Shown here: one piece after another, positions 45,791-54,586 of the stretch
Numbering within the stretch: position 1 is the stretch's first letter
How the letters are laid out: the number at the start of each line of letters is the position of its first letter
DNA from: Deltaproteobacteria bacterium
GTDB taxonomy: Bacteria > Desulfobacterota > Desulfobacteria > Desulfobacterales > SURF-15
DNA length: 64,000 nucleotides
NCBI GenBank assembly: GCA_019309565.1
Contig: JAFDFZ010000008.1
Location: 36,751 to 100,750, forward strand
Reading direction: 5' to 3'
Position numbers and translations under genes: made by a program
The notes under the pieces: generated by a model
Told to the model about the DNA's origin: nothing
The model's input: the letters and a program-made list of their open reading frames with translations, nothing else
Databases searched by the model: none

Positions 45791-47311
45791 TCACCTTGCT
45801 CCATATCGCTTTTTTATTTGCACTCTATCGGGCGAGCCGTCCGGCAGCAGCGGGAGGTCGGAAGCAAACTCCACATACTGTGGCTTCTTGAAGCTTGCGA
45901 TTCGTTCACCAACAAACCGAATAACGGCCTCCGCCTCAAGACTCTCACCGGCCTTAAGCTGGCATACGGCCTTTATGCCTTCATTCCACTTTGGATCCGG
46001 CACCCCAAATACAACCGCTTTCTCTATGCTTGGATGTTCCAAAAGAACCCGTTCCACTTCTACCGGATAGACGTTCTCCCCCCCCGGCTTGATCAGTTCT
46101 TTTTCCGCCTTCCTGCCTTCATACCAGAGGAATCCATCGGAATCAAAGCGCCCCAGATCACCGGTATGATGCCATCCCCCGCGAAAGGCCTGAGCGGTAT
46201 CTTCCGGTAAATTCCAATATCCAAGGAACACATTGGGGCCCCTTACGGTAATCTCGCCGATCTCTCCCACAGATACCGTTCTATCGTTATCATCAACCAG
46301 TCGCACGCGATTGAGCGGAAGCATCCTGCCTGCAGAACCTGGTCTTTCGTTATAGCGGCCGAGGGTGGCAAAACCTGAAACCTCTGTCTGTCCGTACACG
46401 CAGTAAAACGTGCCCCCGGTCATCGCTTGATATCGTTCTATAGTATCGGGTATATCGATACCGGCAACTGCCCGAAGCGACTGTATGCGAATTCGATGGG
46501 TTTCATGGGCCTTCATGATGGATGAAAGAACGGGGGAAAAGTCGAAAATCACCGAAACGCTCTTGTCCTCGATGAGCTGGGCGGCTTGAACGGAATCAAA
46601 TTTACTCATGTTAATGTTCAATGCCCCGGCATGGAAACTCATGGTAGCCATGAAAAGACCACCCACGTGAAAAAGGGGCAAAAGATTCAAATGCACGTCA
46701 TCTGTTTGAATCTGCATGCTTTGGCTTAAGTGAATATTTGAACAGATCATGTTTCTGTGGCTTAACAAAGCGCCCCGTGGGCTGCCTGCCACCGCTGCTG
46801 TATGGATAATGATAAAGCCGTCTTGATCGCAGATCTCCACGGGTTTAAAATCGCCGCCTCGTTCCATAAGGGATTCAAATTCCAGGAATCCGCCGGCTGC
46901 TGGTGTCAGGTTAAAATACGCTTTCACGGATTGAAGCGTTTCCTTTGAGTTTTCGATCAACTCCTGAAACTCGGCATCGACGAAAAGCAAGAAGGGCTTG
47001 GCATCGTTCAGATTGTAAACAACTTCCTTAGCGGAAAGCCTCCAGTTAATAGGCAGCACTATAGCACCCAGAGCCGCTGATGCACCGTAAAGCAGAAAGT
47101 ACTCCAGGCTGTTTTTACCAAAAACTCCGATCCGATCCCCCTTTTTAATTCCGGCCTGCTGCAAGCCTTTCGCCAGTTGATCGACCTTTTCTTTGTACTC
47201 GGCAAAGGTAATGAGACGCTGGCTGTCCGCATCGTACCACGCCGGACGATTATGGAAACACTGGGCATTTCGTTGAATCAGATCATAAAAGGTAAAATCA
47301 AAAAGCCCCAT
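45791..47311 (-). CDS. Acyl-CoA ligase (AMP-binding) with atypical P-loop
   Basis: ANL-superfamily ligase of 506 residues. The C-terminal features are canonical: VYGQTEVSGFATLGRY, GWHHTGDLGRFDSDGFLWYEGRKAEKELIKPGGENVYPVEVE. The phosphate-binding loop, normally YTSGTTGxPKG, reads HTAAVAGSPRGALLSH, losing the Thr-Ser-Gly-Thr run and with Arg replacing Lys. The rest of the fold and the hinge are intact, so it is not a pseudogene; it may belong to a subfamily with this loop. Substrate unknown. It follows the liv gene cluster on the same strand after two hairpins. Confidence 0.85.
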   Translation of the reverse strand: MGLFDFTFYDLIQRNAQCFHNRPAWYDADSQRLITFAEYKEKVDQLAKGLQQAGIKKGDRIGVFGKNSLEYFLLYGASAALGAIVLPINWRLSAKEVVYNLNDAKPFLLFVDAEFQELIENSKETLQSVKAYFNLTPAAGGFLEFESLMERGGDFKPVEICDQDGFIIIHTAAVAGSPRGALLSHRNMICSNIHLSQSMQIQTDDVHLNLLPLFHVGGLFMATMSFHAGALNINMSKFDSVQAAQLIEDKSVSVIFDFSPVLSSIMKAHETHRIRIQSLRAVAGIDIPDTIERYQAMTGGTFYCVYGQTEVSGFATLGRYNERPGSAGRMLPLNRVRLVDDNDRTVSVGEIGEITVRGPNVFLGYWNLPEDTAQAFRGGWHHTGDLGRFDSDGFLWYEGRKAEKELIKPGGENVYPVEVERVLLEHPSIEKAVVFGVPDPKWNEGIKAVCQLKAGESLEAEAVIRFVGERIASFKKPQYVEFASDLPLLPDGSPDRVQIKKRYGAR

Positions 47312-47357
47312 AGGACTGATTCCTCAATATCGGGTGTTTGAAGAATTCTCTAAACCC

Positions 47358-47437
47358 ATGCAGCCGCCCCGGGCTGCATGATGGCCATGTGGAGCGCTCC
47401 CGCCCTTGAGCTGCGATCAAAACACAGCAGGGCGGGA
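47358..47437 (-). terminator. Two hairpins between the LEA-like gene and the acyl-CoA ligase
   Basis: ATGCAGCC/GGCTGCAT (47358-47379) and TCCCGCCCT/AGGGCGGGA with an inner GCTG/CAGC pair (47398-47437) lie just downstream of the last gene of the liv cluster. No long T run follows on the minus strand, so they may be terminator-like or processing structures. Confidence 0.5.
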
Positions 47438-47455
47438 ACAGTTTGTGGATGGCTT

Positions 47456-48070
47456 TTATTCCGGAAAAGTTGCCTGAAAAGTCGCAACCCTGGTTAAGCC
47501 ATCGGCATTGAATACAGCCGAACCCTCTTTGACATGGATCGGAAATTTAAACTCCGGTATTCCCTGCCACCACACACCAAGCTGTTTTAGCGCTGCTCCG
47601 GCACCGCCTTTGCCTGTCTTTTCCTTTAGCTTGAACCCGCCCGCAACCAGAAGGCTCAGCAAAGACTGCCTTCCATCGAACATGGCATGCACACGAAGCT
47701 GATTTGTTTTCCCGGGCGGTATCCACATGCCTTCCTGGAGCATAACGGTGTTCAGATCAAACTCCTCAAAGGCGACGCTGAATTTTAAGCTTTCCATAAA
47801 TACCGGGAATTTATTGGGATTTTCAATATCAAAGATAAACGCCAGATCAAGGGGCGCGCCGTAATTGTCCGGCTTTCCCACTGTGGGTTTGACCTTGTTT
47901 GAAAAATACCACCAGCCCCAGTAATGTTCCACTTCCACATGGCTTAATTTTATCACGGGCATCTTGAAATTACTTTCCGATGGCTTCGGATACCAATATG
48001 CACATCCCATAAAAAGAACGGCCATTACCAGAATACTCATCCATTTAAATCGCATTGATTTTTCTGTCAT
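47456..48070 (-). CDS. LEA/WHy-domain-like lipoprotein
   Basis: From ATG 48070 (after GGGGG) 204 residues; the track's earlier start lies in the end of livF. Signal peptide with lipobox (MSILVMAVLFMGCAYW, Cys ~24). The mature part resembles LEA14/WHy beta-sandwich proteins: LDLAFIFDIENPNKFPVFMESLKFSVAFEEFDL and PGKTNQLRVHAMFDG. It is the last gene after livF, 29 bp apart, likely co-transcribed, but a link to transport is not evident. Confidence 0.7.
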   Translation of the reverse strand: MTEKSMRFKWMSILVMAVLFMGCAYWYPKPSESNFKMPVIKLSHVEVEHYWGWWYFSNKVKPTVGKPDNYGAPLDLAFIFDIENPNKFPVFMESLKFSVAFEEFDLNTVMLQEGMWIPPGKTNQLRVHAMFDGRQSLLSLLVAGGFKLKEKTGKGGAGAALKQLGVWWQGIPEFKFPIHVKEGSAVFNADGLTRVATFQATFPE

Positions 48071-48099
48071 TTTAAGACCCCCTTGTTCTTTTAAAGGGT

Positions 48100-48912
48100 T
48101 CAAGTAAGCCAACGTTTTCTCCGCTTGTAGTGCTTCACATCTCTAAAACTTTTTCTTCCCCCGAAATCGGTCATTCCCAGATAGAAATCCTTGATGTCGG
48201 GATTCTCTTTTAGCTTCTCGGCACTGTCGTCCATAACGATCCTGCCGTTTTCCATCACATAGGCATGCGGTGCCACACTTAAGGCAAGCTTTGCGTTTTG
48301 TTCCACCAGGAAAATCGAGATTTTTTCTTCCTGATTAAGCCTCATGATGATGTTGAATATTTCGTGGATCAAAAGTGGCGCAAGCCCCATAGAGGGCTCA
48401 TCGAGAAGAATCAGCTTGGGCCGCGTCATCAGAGCCCGGCCCACAACGGTCATCTGCTGCTCACCGCCGCTTACTAATCCTGCCACCTCATTGCGCTTCT
48501 CTTTGAGCCGTGGAAAGTAATGGTAGACCATCTCCAGGCTGTCTTTTATGGATCTGCCGTCTTTTCTCATGTGAGCGCCCACCTTCAGATTTTGTTCAAC
48601 GGTGAGATGCTCGAAGACTCTGCGGCCTTCTATGACCTGAACGATGCCCATCTTTGCAATCTTCTCAGGCCCCATCCTGTCGATCCGCTGGCCCAGAAAC
48701 TCGATGGACCCGTCGGTAACCTGCCCGTCTTCATGTTTAAGTAAACCGGAGACCGCCTTTAGGGTCGTGCTCTTGCCCGCACCATTGGCACCGAGAAGCG
48801 CAATGATGCTTCCTTCCGGCACCTCGATTGAAACTCCTTTGATGACCAGGATCACTTCATGGTATTTTACTTCTATATTGTTTATTTTCAATATGAGTTC
48901 TTTTTTCGACAA
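48100..48912 (-). CDS. livF: Branched-chain amino acid-type ABC transporter ATPase LivF
   Basis: ATP-binding subunit of 270 residues. Walker A LLGANGAGKSTTLKA, signature LVSGGEQQMTVVGRAL, Walker B LILLDEPSMGLAP. Start is TTG 48912 at 9-nt spacing from AGGAGG. A basic C-terminal extension (GGRKSFRDVKHYKRRKRW) goes beyond the usual ~235 residues. Works with LivG, LivH, LivM and LivK encoded upstream; in this setting the substrate may be a carboxylic or aromatic acid rather than leucine. Confidence 0.9.
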   Translation of the reverse strand: MSKKELILKINNIEVKYHEVILVIKGVSIEVPEGSIIALLGANGAGKSTTLKAVSGLLKHEDGQVTDGSIEFLGQRIDRMGPEKIAKMGIVQVIEGRRVFEHLTVEQNLKVGAHMRKDGRSIKDSLEMVYHYFPRLKEKRNEVAGLVSGGEQQMTVVGRALMTRPKLILLDEPSMGLAPLLIHEIFNIIMRLNQEEKISIFLVEQNAKLALSVAPHAYVMENGRIVMDDSAEKLKENPDIKDFYLGMTDFGGRKSFRDVKHYKRRKRWLT

Positions 48913-48944
48913 TGCCGTAAACCTCCTTTAGGGGCAGTGGCCGT

Positions 48945-50192
48945 TTACCAACCAAGCCATTCTTTTTCCCACTTATCCGGCCACCGACCTTTTAGATCAA
49001 CGATTTCGACAACCTTAAATTTTCCCCCTTTGACTTCATAAATAGGAACCTTGCCTGAAATGCGATGATCCGTACTGGTATATGTTAGGGGAGGAACACC
49101 CAATCCGATGTCAAATCCCCTGAATGTTTCGAAACCTTTTTTCAATATGCCCTCCCCATTTAAGGCACCGGCCTTGTCGGCACGTTTCATGGCCTCCCAA
49201 AGCGCCAGCACGTTGGCCCATGCCTGAACCGTTCGTATGAGGCGCTTTTCCAGCGGAACCCCGGGGTTGTACTTCTTCGCATACTCAACCACCTTGTCCA
49301 TGTTGGGCACATCGTTTCCGAAAAATTCACACACAGCAGCGCCCATCACCCCTTCGGCCGCCTTGCCGGCCAACCTGGGAAGGTTTTCGTCAAACCCCCA
49401 GTTGTTCACGATGTGGTCCGCATCCAGACCCAGCGCATACGCATCCCGTACAGTCGCAGAAACGGACATGGTGGTGTTACCGTGCCAGACCAGATCCGCA
49501 CCAAAATCCTTCATGGCCAGTACCTGGCTTTTGGCATCGATGGCAGTGAGCGCTACATTCTGGTCTGGTCCTATCTCAAAGCCTAAGATCTTAGCCTGAT
49601 CTTTTATGGCCTTTATGGGAGCGCTGCAGTATGGATGTGCGAAATGGTAACTGCACACAAACCGCGGCTTTCGTTTTCCGTAATCTTTATGTTTCGGCCA
49701 CCGCTTATCGTACCAGGCGGTGATGGCGGCTCTTGCGTTTGTTGAATAATCAACCGCTGCGAACAAATTATATGGTGTCTTTCTGGGATCAGTTAAGTGA
49801 GCGGAATAAGAAGCGGATACATAGGGCATCTTGTCCTTTGTGATGGTGGGAGAAAGCGCTTCTGTGTCACCGGTTCCCCACCCGAGAACGGCTATGCATT
49901 TCAGCCGTTTAAAGAGCTTATATTTTGTAAGCGCCTCTGGTATCCGGTATCCATAATCAAACTGATATAGTTTTATCTTCTTGCCGTTGATGCCGCCGTT
50001 ATCGTTCACATATCGGATCGCCTCTGCGATGCCCAGAGCATAGTCTTTACCCACATCGGAAGTCGCCCCGGTTGTGTCGTTCAGCGCTCCGACCCTGATC
50101 ATAGCAGCCGTGGCACTGAAAGGAATGCCAAACGCCATCAAGGCAACAACAAACAATATCAACCTTTTTGACCAGATATATTTCGCTTTCAT
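48945..50192 (-). CDS. livK: Periplasmic substrate-binding protein of liv-type ABC transporter
   Basis: Type I periplasmic binding protein of 415 residues. N-terminal signal peptide KRLILFVVALMAFGIPFSATAA, then IRVGALNDTTGATSDVGKDYALGI typical of the LivJ/LivK/AmiC family. GGGGGATAAAA precedes the ATG. Placed between livM and livF, with a 9-bp hairpin upstream that could raise its relative expression. The ligand cannot be told from sequence; the linked acyl-CoA ligases hint at an organic acid. Confidence 0.88.
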   Translation of the reverse strand: MKAKYIWSKRLILFVVALMAFGIPFSATAAMIRVGALNDTTGATSDVGKDYALGIAEAIRYVNDNGGINGKKIKLYQFDYGYRIPEALTKYKLFKRLKCIAVLGWGTGDTEALSPTITKDKMPYVSASYSAHLTDPRKTPYNLFAAVDYSTNARAAITAWYDKRWPKHKDYGKRKPRFVCSYHFAHPYCSAPIKAIKDQAKILGFEIGPDQNVALTAIDAKSQVLAMKDFGADLVWHGNTTMSVSATVRDAYALGLDADHIVNNWGFDENLPRLAGKAAEGVMGAAVCEFFGNDVPNMDKVVEYAKKYNPGVPLEKRLIRTVQAWANVLALWEAMKRADKAGALNGEGILKKGFETFRGFDIGLGVPPLTYTSTDHRISGKVPIYEVKGGKFKVVEIVDLKGRWPDKWEKEWLGW

Positions 50193-50276
50193 TTTTATCC
50201 CCCTTAATTGGTGAATAGACGGTTATAAAAGGATCCTTTGACAAGTAGACAGTATCACCTCCTTTGCATTATATTT

Positions 50277-50313
50277 GAGACCTTTTTAAGAATGAACATT
50301 TTTCAAAGGTCTC
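50277..50313 (-). promoter_or_regulatory. Intra-operon hairpin between livM and livK
   Basis: GAGACCTTT and AAAGGTCTC form a 9-bp perfect stem with a 19-nt loop. It lies after the livM stop and ~85 bp before livK and lacks a following T run, consistent with a processing or stability element. Confidence 0.5.
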
Positions 50314-50395
50314 TATCCTTGTAGTTTCACCTCAAGAAACAATTTTCACCCCCGAACAACCCGCAATGAACCTGTACCGGTTATCCGGCTTAAAG

Positions 50396-51496
50396 TTAGT
50401 ATGAAAAAGGCCAGAGATTGAAATAGTTTTTCATTTGCCACCATCGATAGGCGATGCCATTGGGCTCAAAAATCATAAACGCACAAATGGCCAGCCCAAA
50501 GGCGGCTTCTTTGATAAACAGAAAATCGATCAGCAGTTTCGGGTAAATATCGGCAAGCGGTAAAACCGCAAGCTGCAGAAGCTCCATTACCACCACCATG
50601 AATATGGATCCGAAAATGGTTCCGTGAATCGAACCCACTCCACCGATAAGAATAACGCCCACCAGCCACAGGGACCAAAACCAGGGAAAATGTTCCGGGC
50701 TGATTGCGGCAAGGTTGCTGATCCAGAATGCGCCTGCGATACCTCCGATAAATCCAGCCACAAAAAATGCAAGCAATTTATGCTTAACGATGTTGATTCC
50801 CATCACTCCCGCTGAAATATCATTGTCCCGGATGGCCACCCAGGCCCTTCCGACCCTGGAACGCAAAAGGTTCAATACGATGGTCACACAGAGGATCACC
50901 AATACCAGCATCAAAAAGTATACTTTCAGATCGGTATCTATCGGCCATGGCCCCACCTTGATGGTTCCGGGAGGAAGAGAGAAGGCCTGTCCCCGCCCGC
51001 CGATCTGGCTGACATACTGGGTTATGATGAAATCCACCGTAATGAACTGGGCGGCCATGGTGGTTAGAATCAAATAAAATCCTTTCACCCGGGCCGACGG
51101 AAGCCCGAATAGAATGCTCCAGATACCGGCAACAAAGGCGGCTACGAATATGCTTATGGGATAAGCCAGGCCAAAATCGATAATCATCTCAGGCCAGGGA
51201 AACTCAAGGATGAGCAACGTGCTGGTATATGCCCCCACCGCAATAAATGCTGCATGGCCAAGCGTTATCTGCCCGCAGAATCCGATCAGCAACTGCACCC
51301 CTAAAGCCCCAAGTATCGTGTAGCCGATTTGGTTGCAAATACTCAGCCAGTAAGAATCTGCAATCATGGGCAAAAACACGAACAGCGTTACCGCCAACAG
51401 GACCATCTTGCCCTTTATGAACCTTGTCTGCCACCAACCGTGATCCTGGGAATAATCTTCGTGGTATACACTACAAGGAAGCCAGGTTGTCGACAT
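50396..51496 (-). CDS. livM: ABC transporter permease LivM
   Basis: Membrane subunit of 366 residues with about nine helices. Family segments: LGVQLLIGFCGQITLGHAAFIAVGAYTS, FGLPSARVKGFYLILTTMAAQ, WVAIRDNDISAGVMGINIVKHKLLAFFVAGFIGGIAGAF with the EAA-like loop, and GVILIGGVGSIHGTIFGS. GAGGAGAG precedes the ATG. The 22-residue hydrophilic N-terminal lead (HEDYSQDHGWWQTRF) is typical of the organic-acid-linked liv clusters. Confidence 0.9.
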   Translation of the reverse strand: MSTTWLPCSVYHEDYSQDHGWWQTRFIKGKMVLLAVTLFVFLPMIADSYWLSICNQIGYTILGALGVQLLIGFCGQITLGHAAFIAVGAYTSTLLILEFPWPEMIIDFGLAYPISIFVAAFVAGIWSILFGLPSARVKGFYLILTTMAAQFITVDFIITQYVSQIGGRGQAFSLPPGTIKVGPWPIDTDLKVYFLMLVLVILCVTIVLNLLRSRVGRAWVAIRDNDISAGVMGINIVKHKLLAFFVAGFIGGIAGAFWISNLAAISPEHFPWFWSLWLVGVILIGGVGSIHGTIFGSIFMVVVMELLQLAVLPLADIYPKLLIDFLFIKEAAFGLAICAFMIFEPNGIAYRWWQMKNYFNLWPFSY

Positions 51497-51588
51497 TTAA
51501 TCTCTCCTCAAGGAGTTTTGGTTGTTTTTTCGATACTCTTTACCTCAAAATCATATCGAAGATAATTGCCCCCGGCGAAAGCCTAAGT

Positions 51589-51692
51589 GCGCAAGACATA
51601 AGGCATGGAGCATACGACATAGAGCAAAGCGTTTTCTCTATGTTTTTTTATATAGGCTATGCTCTTAACTCTATGCGCCATGCTCTATGCGC
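51589..51692. repeat. Inverted repeat built of degenerate words (locus 4)
   Basis: GCGC-bounded block in which variants of CATAGAGCATGGC are iterated in both arms (GGCATGGAGCATACGACATAGAGC left; CTATGCGCCATGCTCTATGC right) around an AT-rich centre with a T run. Between livH and livM of the same operon; the gap holds nothing else. Confidence 0.6.
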
Positions 51693-51698
51693 TTTTCA

Positions 51699-52583
51699 TT
51701 AAACTCTCTCAATCCTCTCCCATCCCCATAGTCCATAGGGTTTAAATAGCAGGAATATGGCCATGAAAGCAAACGGTGCTATTTCTTTAACACCGCCGGG
51801 GAAATATTTGTCCAAATAGGCTCCGGATAGGTTTTGTAAGACTCCGATAATAATACCCCCGGCAATGGCTCCAGGCACCGAGTTCAGTCCCCCCAACACC
51901 ACAGCAGGTAATACGAGCAACCCCAGGTAGCCAACAGAAATATTCAATCCGTTTATATTGCCCAGAAGAGAGCCGCCAACCCCGGCGGCCATAAAGGCAA
52001 TGGCCCAGGCAGCGGCATAGACAAACCGTGCGCTTACCCCCAGGGAAAGCGCAGCCATTTCATCATCTGCTGTTGCCTGCATGGCAAGCCCCCATCGGGT
52101 GTACTTAAAAAAACTCACAAAGATAATCAAAAGAACAATGGCGGCGAAAAAACTCCAGAGATAGACCTTGCCGATGATAAGCGGCCCGAGTTTGATGGGT
52201 TCTATGGAAAATACCGGTGGGTCAAACACCCGCGTATCCGTACCCCATATGAACTCAACGGTTCCCTTAAAGAAAAAGGACAGCCCAACCGTTACCATAA
52301 TCACCGTCAATACGGGCTCTCCAATCAGCCTGTCCAGGAAGATCCGTTCGGTCAAAATTCCCAAAACCAGCCCGATGATAAGTGAAATCAGAAGCGATAG
52401 CACAAACGGAATCCCCATCTGGTAAAAGCTCAAGGATACATAAGCCCCAATCAGCGTCATTTCGCCCATTGCAAGATTCAACACACCGGAACACTTATAG
52501 ATCAGCACCCAACCAAGTGCGACCAGGGCATAGATGCCCCCCACCATGATCCCGGTTGTAATGGCCATTAAGAAAATTTCCAT
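51699..52583 (-). CDS. livH: ABC transporter permease LivH
   Basis: Membrane subunit of 294 residues. Conserved segments: GIMVGGIYALVALGWVLIYKCSGVLNLAMGEMTLIGAY at the N terminus, RWGLAMQATADDEMAALSLGVSARFVYAAAWAIAF (cytoplasmic coupling loop), and LPAVVLGGLNSVPGAIAGGIIIG. GGAGGG precedes the ATG. Same operon as the ligase upstream and livM downstream. Confidence 0.92.
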   Translation of the reverse strand: MEIFLMAITTGIMVGGIYALVALGWVLIYKCSGVLNLAMGEMTLIGAYVSLSFYQMGIPFVLSLLISLIIGLVLGILTERIFLDRLIGEPVLTVIMVTVGLSFFFKGTVEFIWGTDTRVFDPPVFSIEPIKLGPLIIGKVYLWSFFAAIVLLIIFVSFFKYTRWGLAMQATADDEMAALSLGVSARFVYAAAWAIAFMAAGVGGSLLGNINGLNISVGYLGLLVLPAVVLGGLNSVPGAIAGGIIIGVLQNLSGAYLDKYFPGGVKEIAPFAFMAIFLLFKPYGLWGWERIERV

Positions 52584-52645
52584 TTAATGTCGCCCTCCAT
52601 AAGGTCATTGGTCGTTTTTCACTTCTTGCTTGTTTCTTTCAATTC

Positions 52646-54586
52646 TCAATCCCTTACAGCTCGAATCTGCAGATCTGTGTTGATGCGGGCTTGTCTGCCA
52701 TCCTCATACCTGATGGTGGTATCGATGTGAACGGTGTTGTTATCGGAATAAAGCGCTTCTACGATCTGCTGATATCTTTTCTCCACAAAAGCCCGTCTTA
52801 ATTTTCGAGTACGGGTAAGCTCATCGTCGTCCGGATCCAGTTCCTTATATAGGTTTGTAAATTTCACAACCTTAGCTTCTGCAGGCAAATCTTTGTTGGC
52901 CTGGCGGATCTGCTCTTCCAGCAGATCGTATACTTCATTTTTTTGAGAAAGTTCCGGATAGCTCGTATAGGTGATCTTTTTCTCATCAGCCCATTTACCC
53001 ACTACCGAGTAGTCAATACACAGAACAGCGGCGATATAATCCCGTTTGTCTCCGATCACCCACGAATCTTTTATGTAAGGGCTGAACTTCAATCGTGTCT
53101 CAAGGTATTGAGGAGAGAAGGGTTTGCCGTTTCTCAACGTGAATACGTCTTTTGTGCGGTCAAAGACCACCAGATGACCGTCTTCATCGATAAATCCTCT
53201 GTCGTCCGAATAGAGCCATCCATCTCGTAAGGCTTTTGCCGTTGCCTCCGGATTTTTGTAATATCCCTTGAAAACAGAAGGGCTTCTGGTTATGATTTCT
53301 CCATCCTCGGTGATTCGGATTTCTGTTCCCGGAATGGGAAGCCCCACGGTGTCGAATTTGATATCTCCGTTTCGATGCACAACAGATATACCTGCAACTT
53401 CCGTTTGTCCGTAGATTTGTTTTAGATTAACCCCCATGGCATGGAAAAAGCGAAAATGATCGGGGCCCATTGCAGCCCCACCGGTATAGGCATTTCGCAC
53501 TCTGGATAGTCCAAGATGATCTTTAAGTTTCCTTTGTACGGTAACTTGGGCTATCCATTCCAAAAACTTCCAGTACCAGGGTATCGGCTGCTTCTTAAAT
53601 TTAAGATCAGCCACCCGATATCCTATCTTTGTTGAGAGTTCATAAAACTTCCGTTTGGTCCACGTCGAATCCAGATACTTCACCTGCACTGTGCGGGTCA
53701 TCTGCTCATACATCCGCGGGGGAGCAAACATCACATGCGGGCCGATTTCCCGAATATTTTCCTGAGCCGTTTCAGGTTCCTCAGGAAAGTTTATTGTATA
53801 TCCGATTTGAAGGCCACAGGAAATCGACATCATCTGCTCCCCGATCCAGGCAAAGGGCAGATACGAAACATAATCGTCCGTTTCAAAGCAGGGATCAACA
53901 GCCATCAGGTGTTTGCCCATGGTCAGCATGTTATGATGGGAGAGCAATGCTCCTTTTGGAAGTGCTGTGGTGCCGGAAGTATAAAAAAGAAGCGCCACCT
54001 CATCACCGTGGCCCTTTTCTATCATTTCCTTGAATAAATTTGGTTTTTCTCTATCAAGCCGTCTACCCAGTTCCTGCACGTCTCTGAAGCTGATAAGATA
54101 ATCCTGGTGATAATTCCGCATTCCCTTGGGATCATCCCAGATCACCTTTTTGAGCTTGGGGCATTCATGAAAAATGGAAATGGCCTTGTCCACCTCTTCC
54201 TGGCTTTCTGCAAACAGGAACTTGGTATCTGAATGATCGACGATATATTTTACTTCGTCTATCAGGCAGTCCTGGAACAGCCACACCCCCACCCCTCGGG
54301 CACACAGGGTCGCTATCTCAGCCCACAGGCCTTCCGGACGATTGTCACCGATCATGGCGACCTTGTCTCCCTCTTCGATACCAAGCTCAATGAGACCGAG
54401 TGAGAGATACTTCACGTTCTCGAAATAGTCGGCCCAGGTGATGGGAAGCCAAATTCCGAACTCTTTTTCGCGCATGGCGACTCTGTTTTTGCCGAAACGC
54501 ATCGCTCTATCATAAAACAGCTTGGGAATCGTCAGTTCTCTGCTGACATCCGAACCGCTGACATTCAAGCTATGCTCTTGTTGCAT
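52646..54586 (-). CDS. Long-chain-type acyl-CoA ligase embedded in liv operon
   Basis: AMP-forming ligase of 646 residues resembling the FadD15/ACSL type: ALLFYTSGTTALPKGALLSHHNM (P-loop), IYGQTEVAGISVVHRNG, DGWLYSDDRGFIDEDGHLVVFDRTKDVFTLRNGKPFSPQYLETRL and a long C-terminal domain. Its start overlaps the livG stop by 17 bp, so it is translationally linked to the transporter. This arrangement implies the imported compound is activated to its CoA thioester on entry. Confidence 0.92.
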   Translation of the reverse strand: MQQEHSLNVSGSDVSRELTIPKLFYDRAMRFGKNRVAMREKEFGIWLPITWADYFENVKYLSLGLIELGIEEGDKVAMIGDNRPEGLWAEIATLCARGVGVWLFQDCLIDEVKYIVDHSDTKFLFAESQEEVDKAISIFHECPKLKKVIWDDPKGMRNYHQDYLISFRDVQELGRRLDREKPNLFKEMIEKGHGDEVALLFYTSGTTALPKGALLSHHNMLTMGKHLMAVDPCFETDDYVSYLPFAWIGEQMMSISCGLQIGYTINFPEEPETAQENIREIGPHVMFAPPRMYEQMTRTVQVKYLDSTWTKRKFYELSTKIGYRVADLKFKKQPIPWYWKFLEWIAQVTVQRKLKDHLGLSRVRNAYTGGAAMGPDHFRFFHAMGVNLKQIYGQTEVAGISVVHRNGDIKFDTVGLPIPGTEIRITEDGEIITRSPSVFKGYYKNPEATAKALRDGWLYSDDRGFIDEDGHLVVFDRTKDVFTLRNGKPFSPQYLETRLKFSPYIKDSWVIGDKRDYIAAVLCIDYSVVGKWADEKKITYTSYPELSQKNEVYDLLEEQIRQANKDLPAEAKVVKFTNLYKELDPDDDELTRTRKLRRAFVEKRYQQIVEALYSDNNTVHIDTTIRYEDGRQARINTDLQIRAVRD

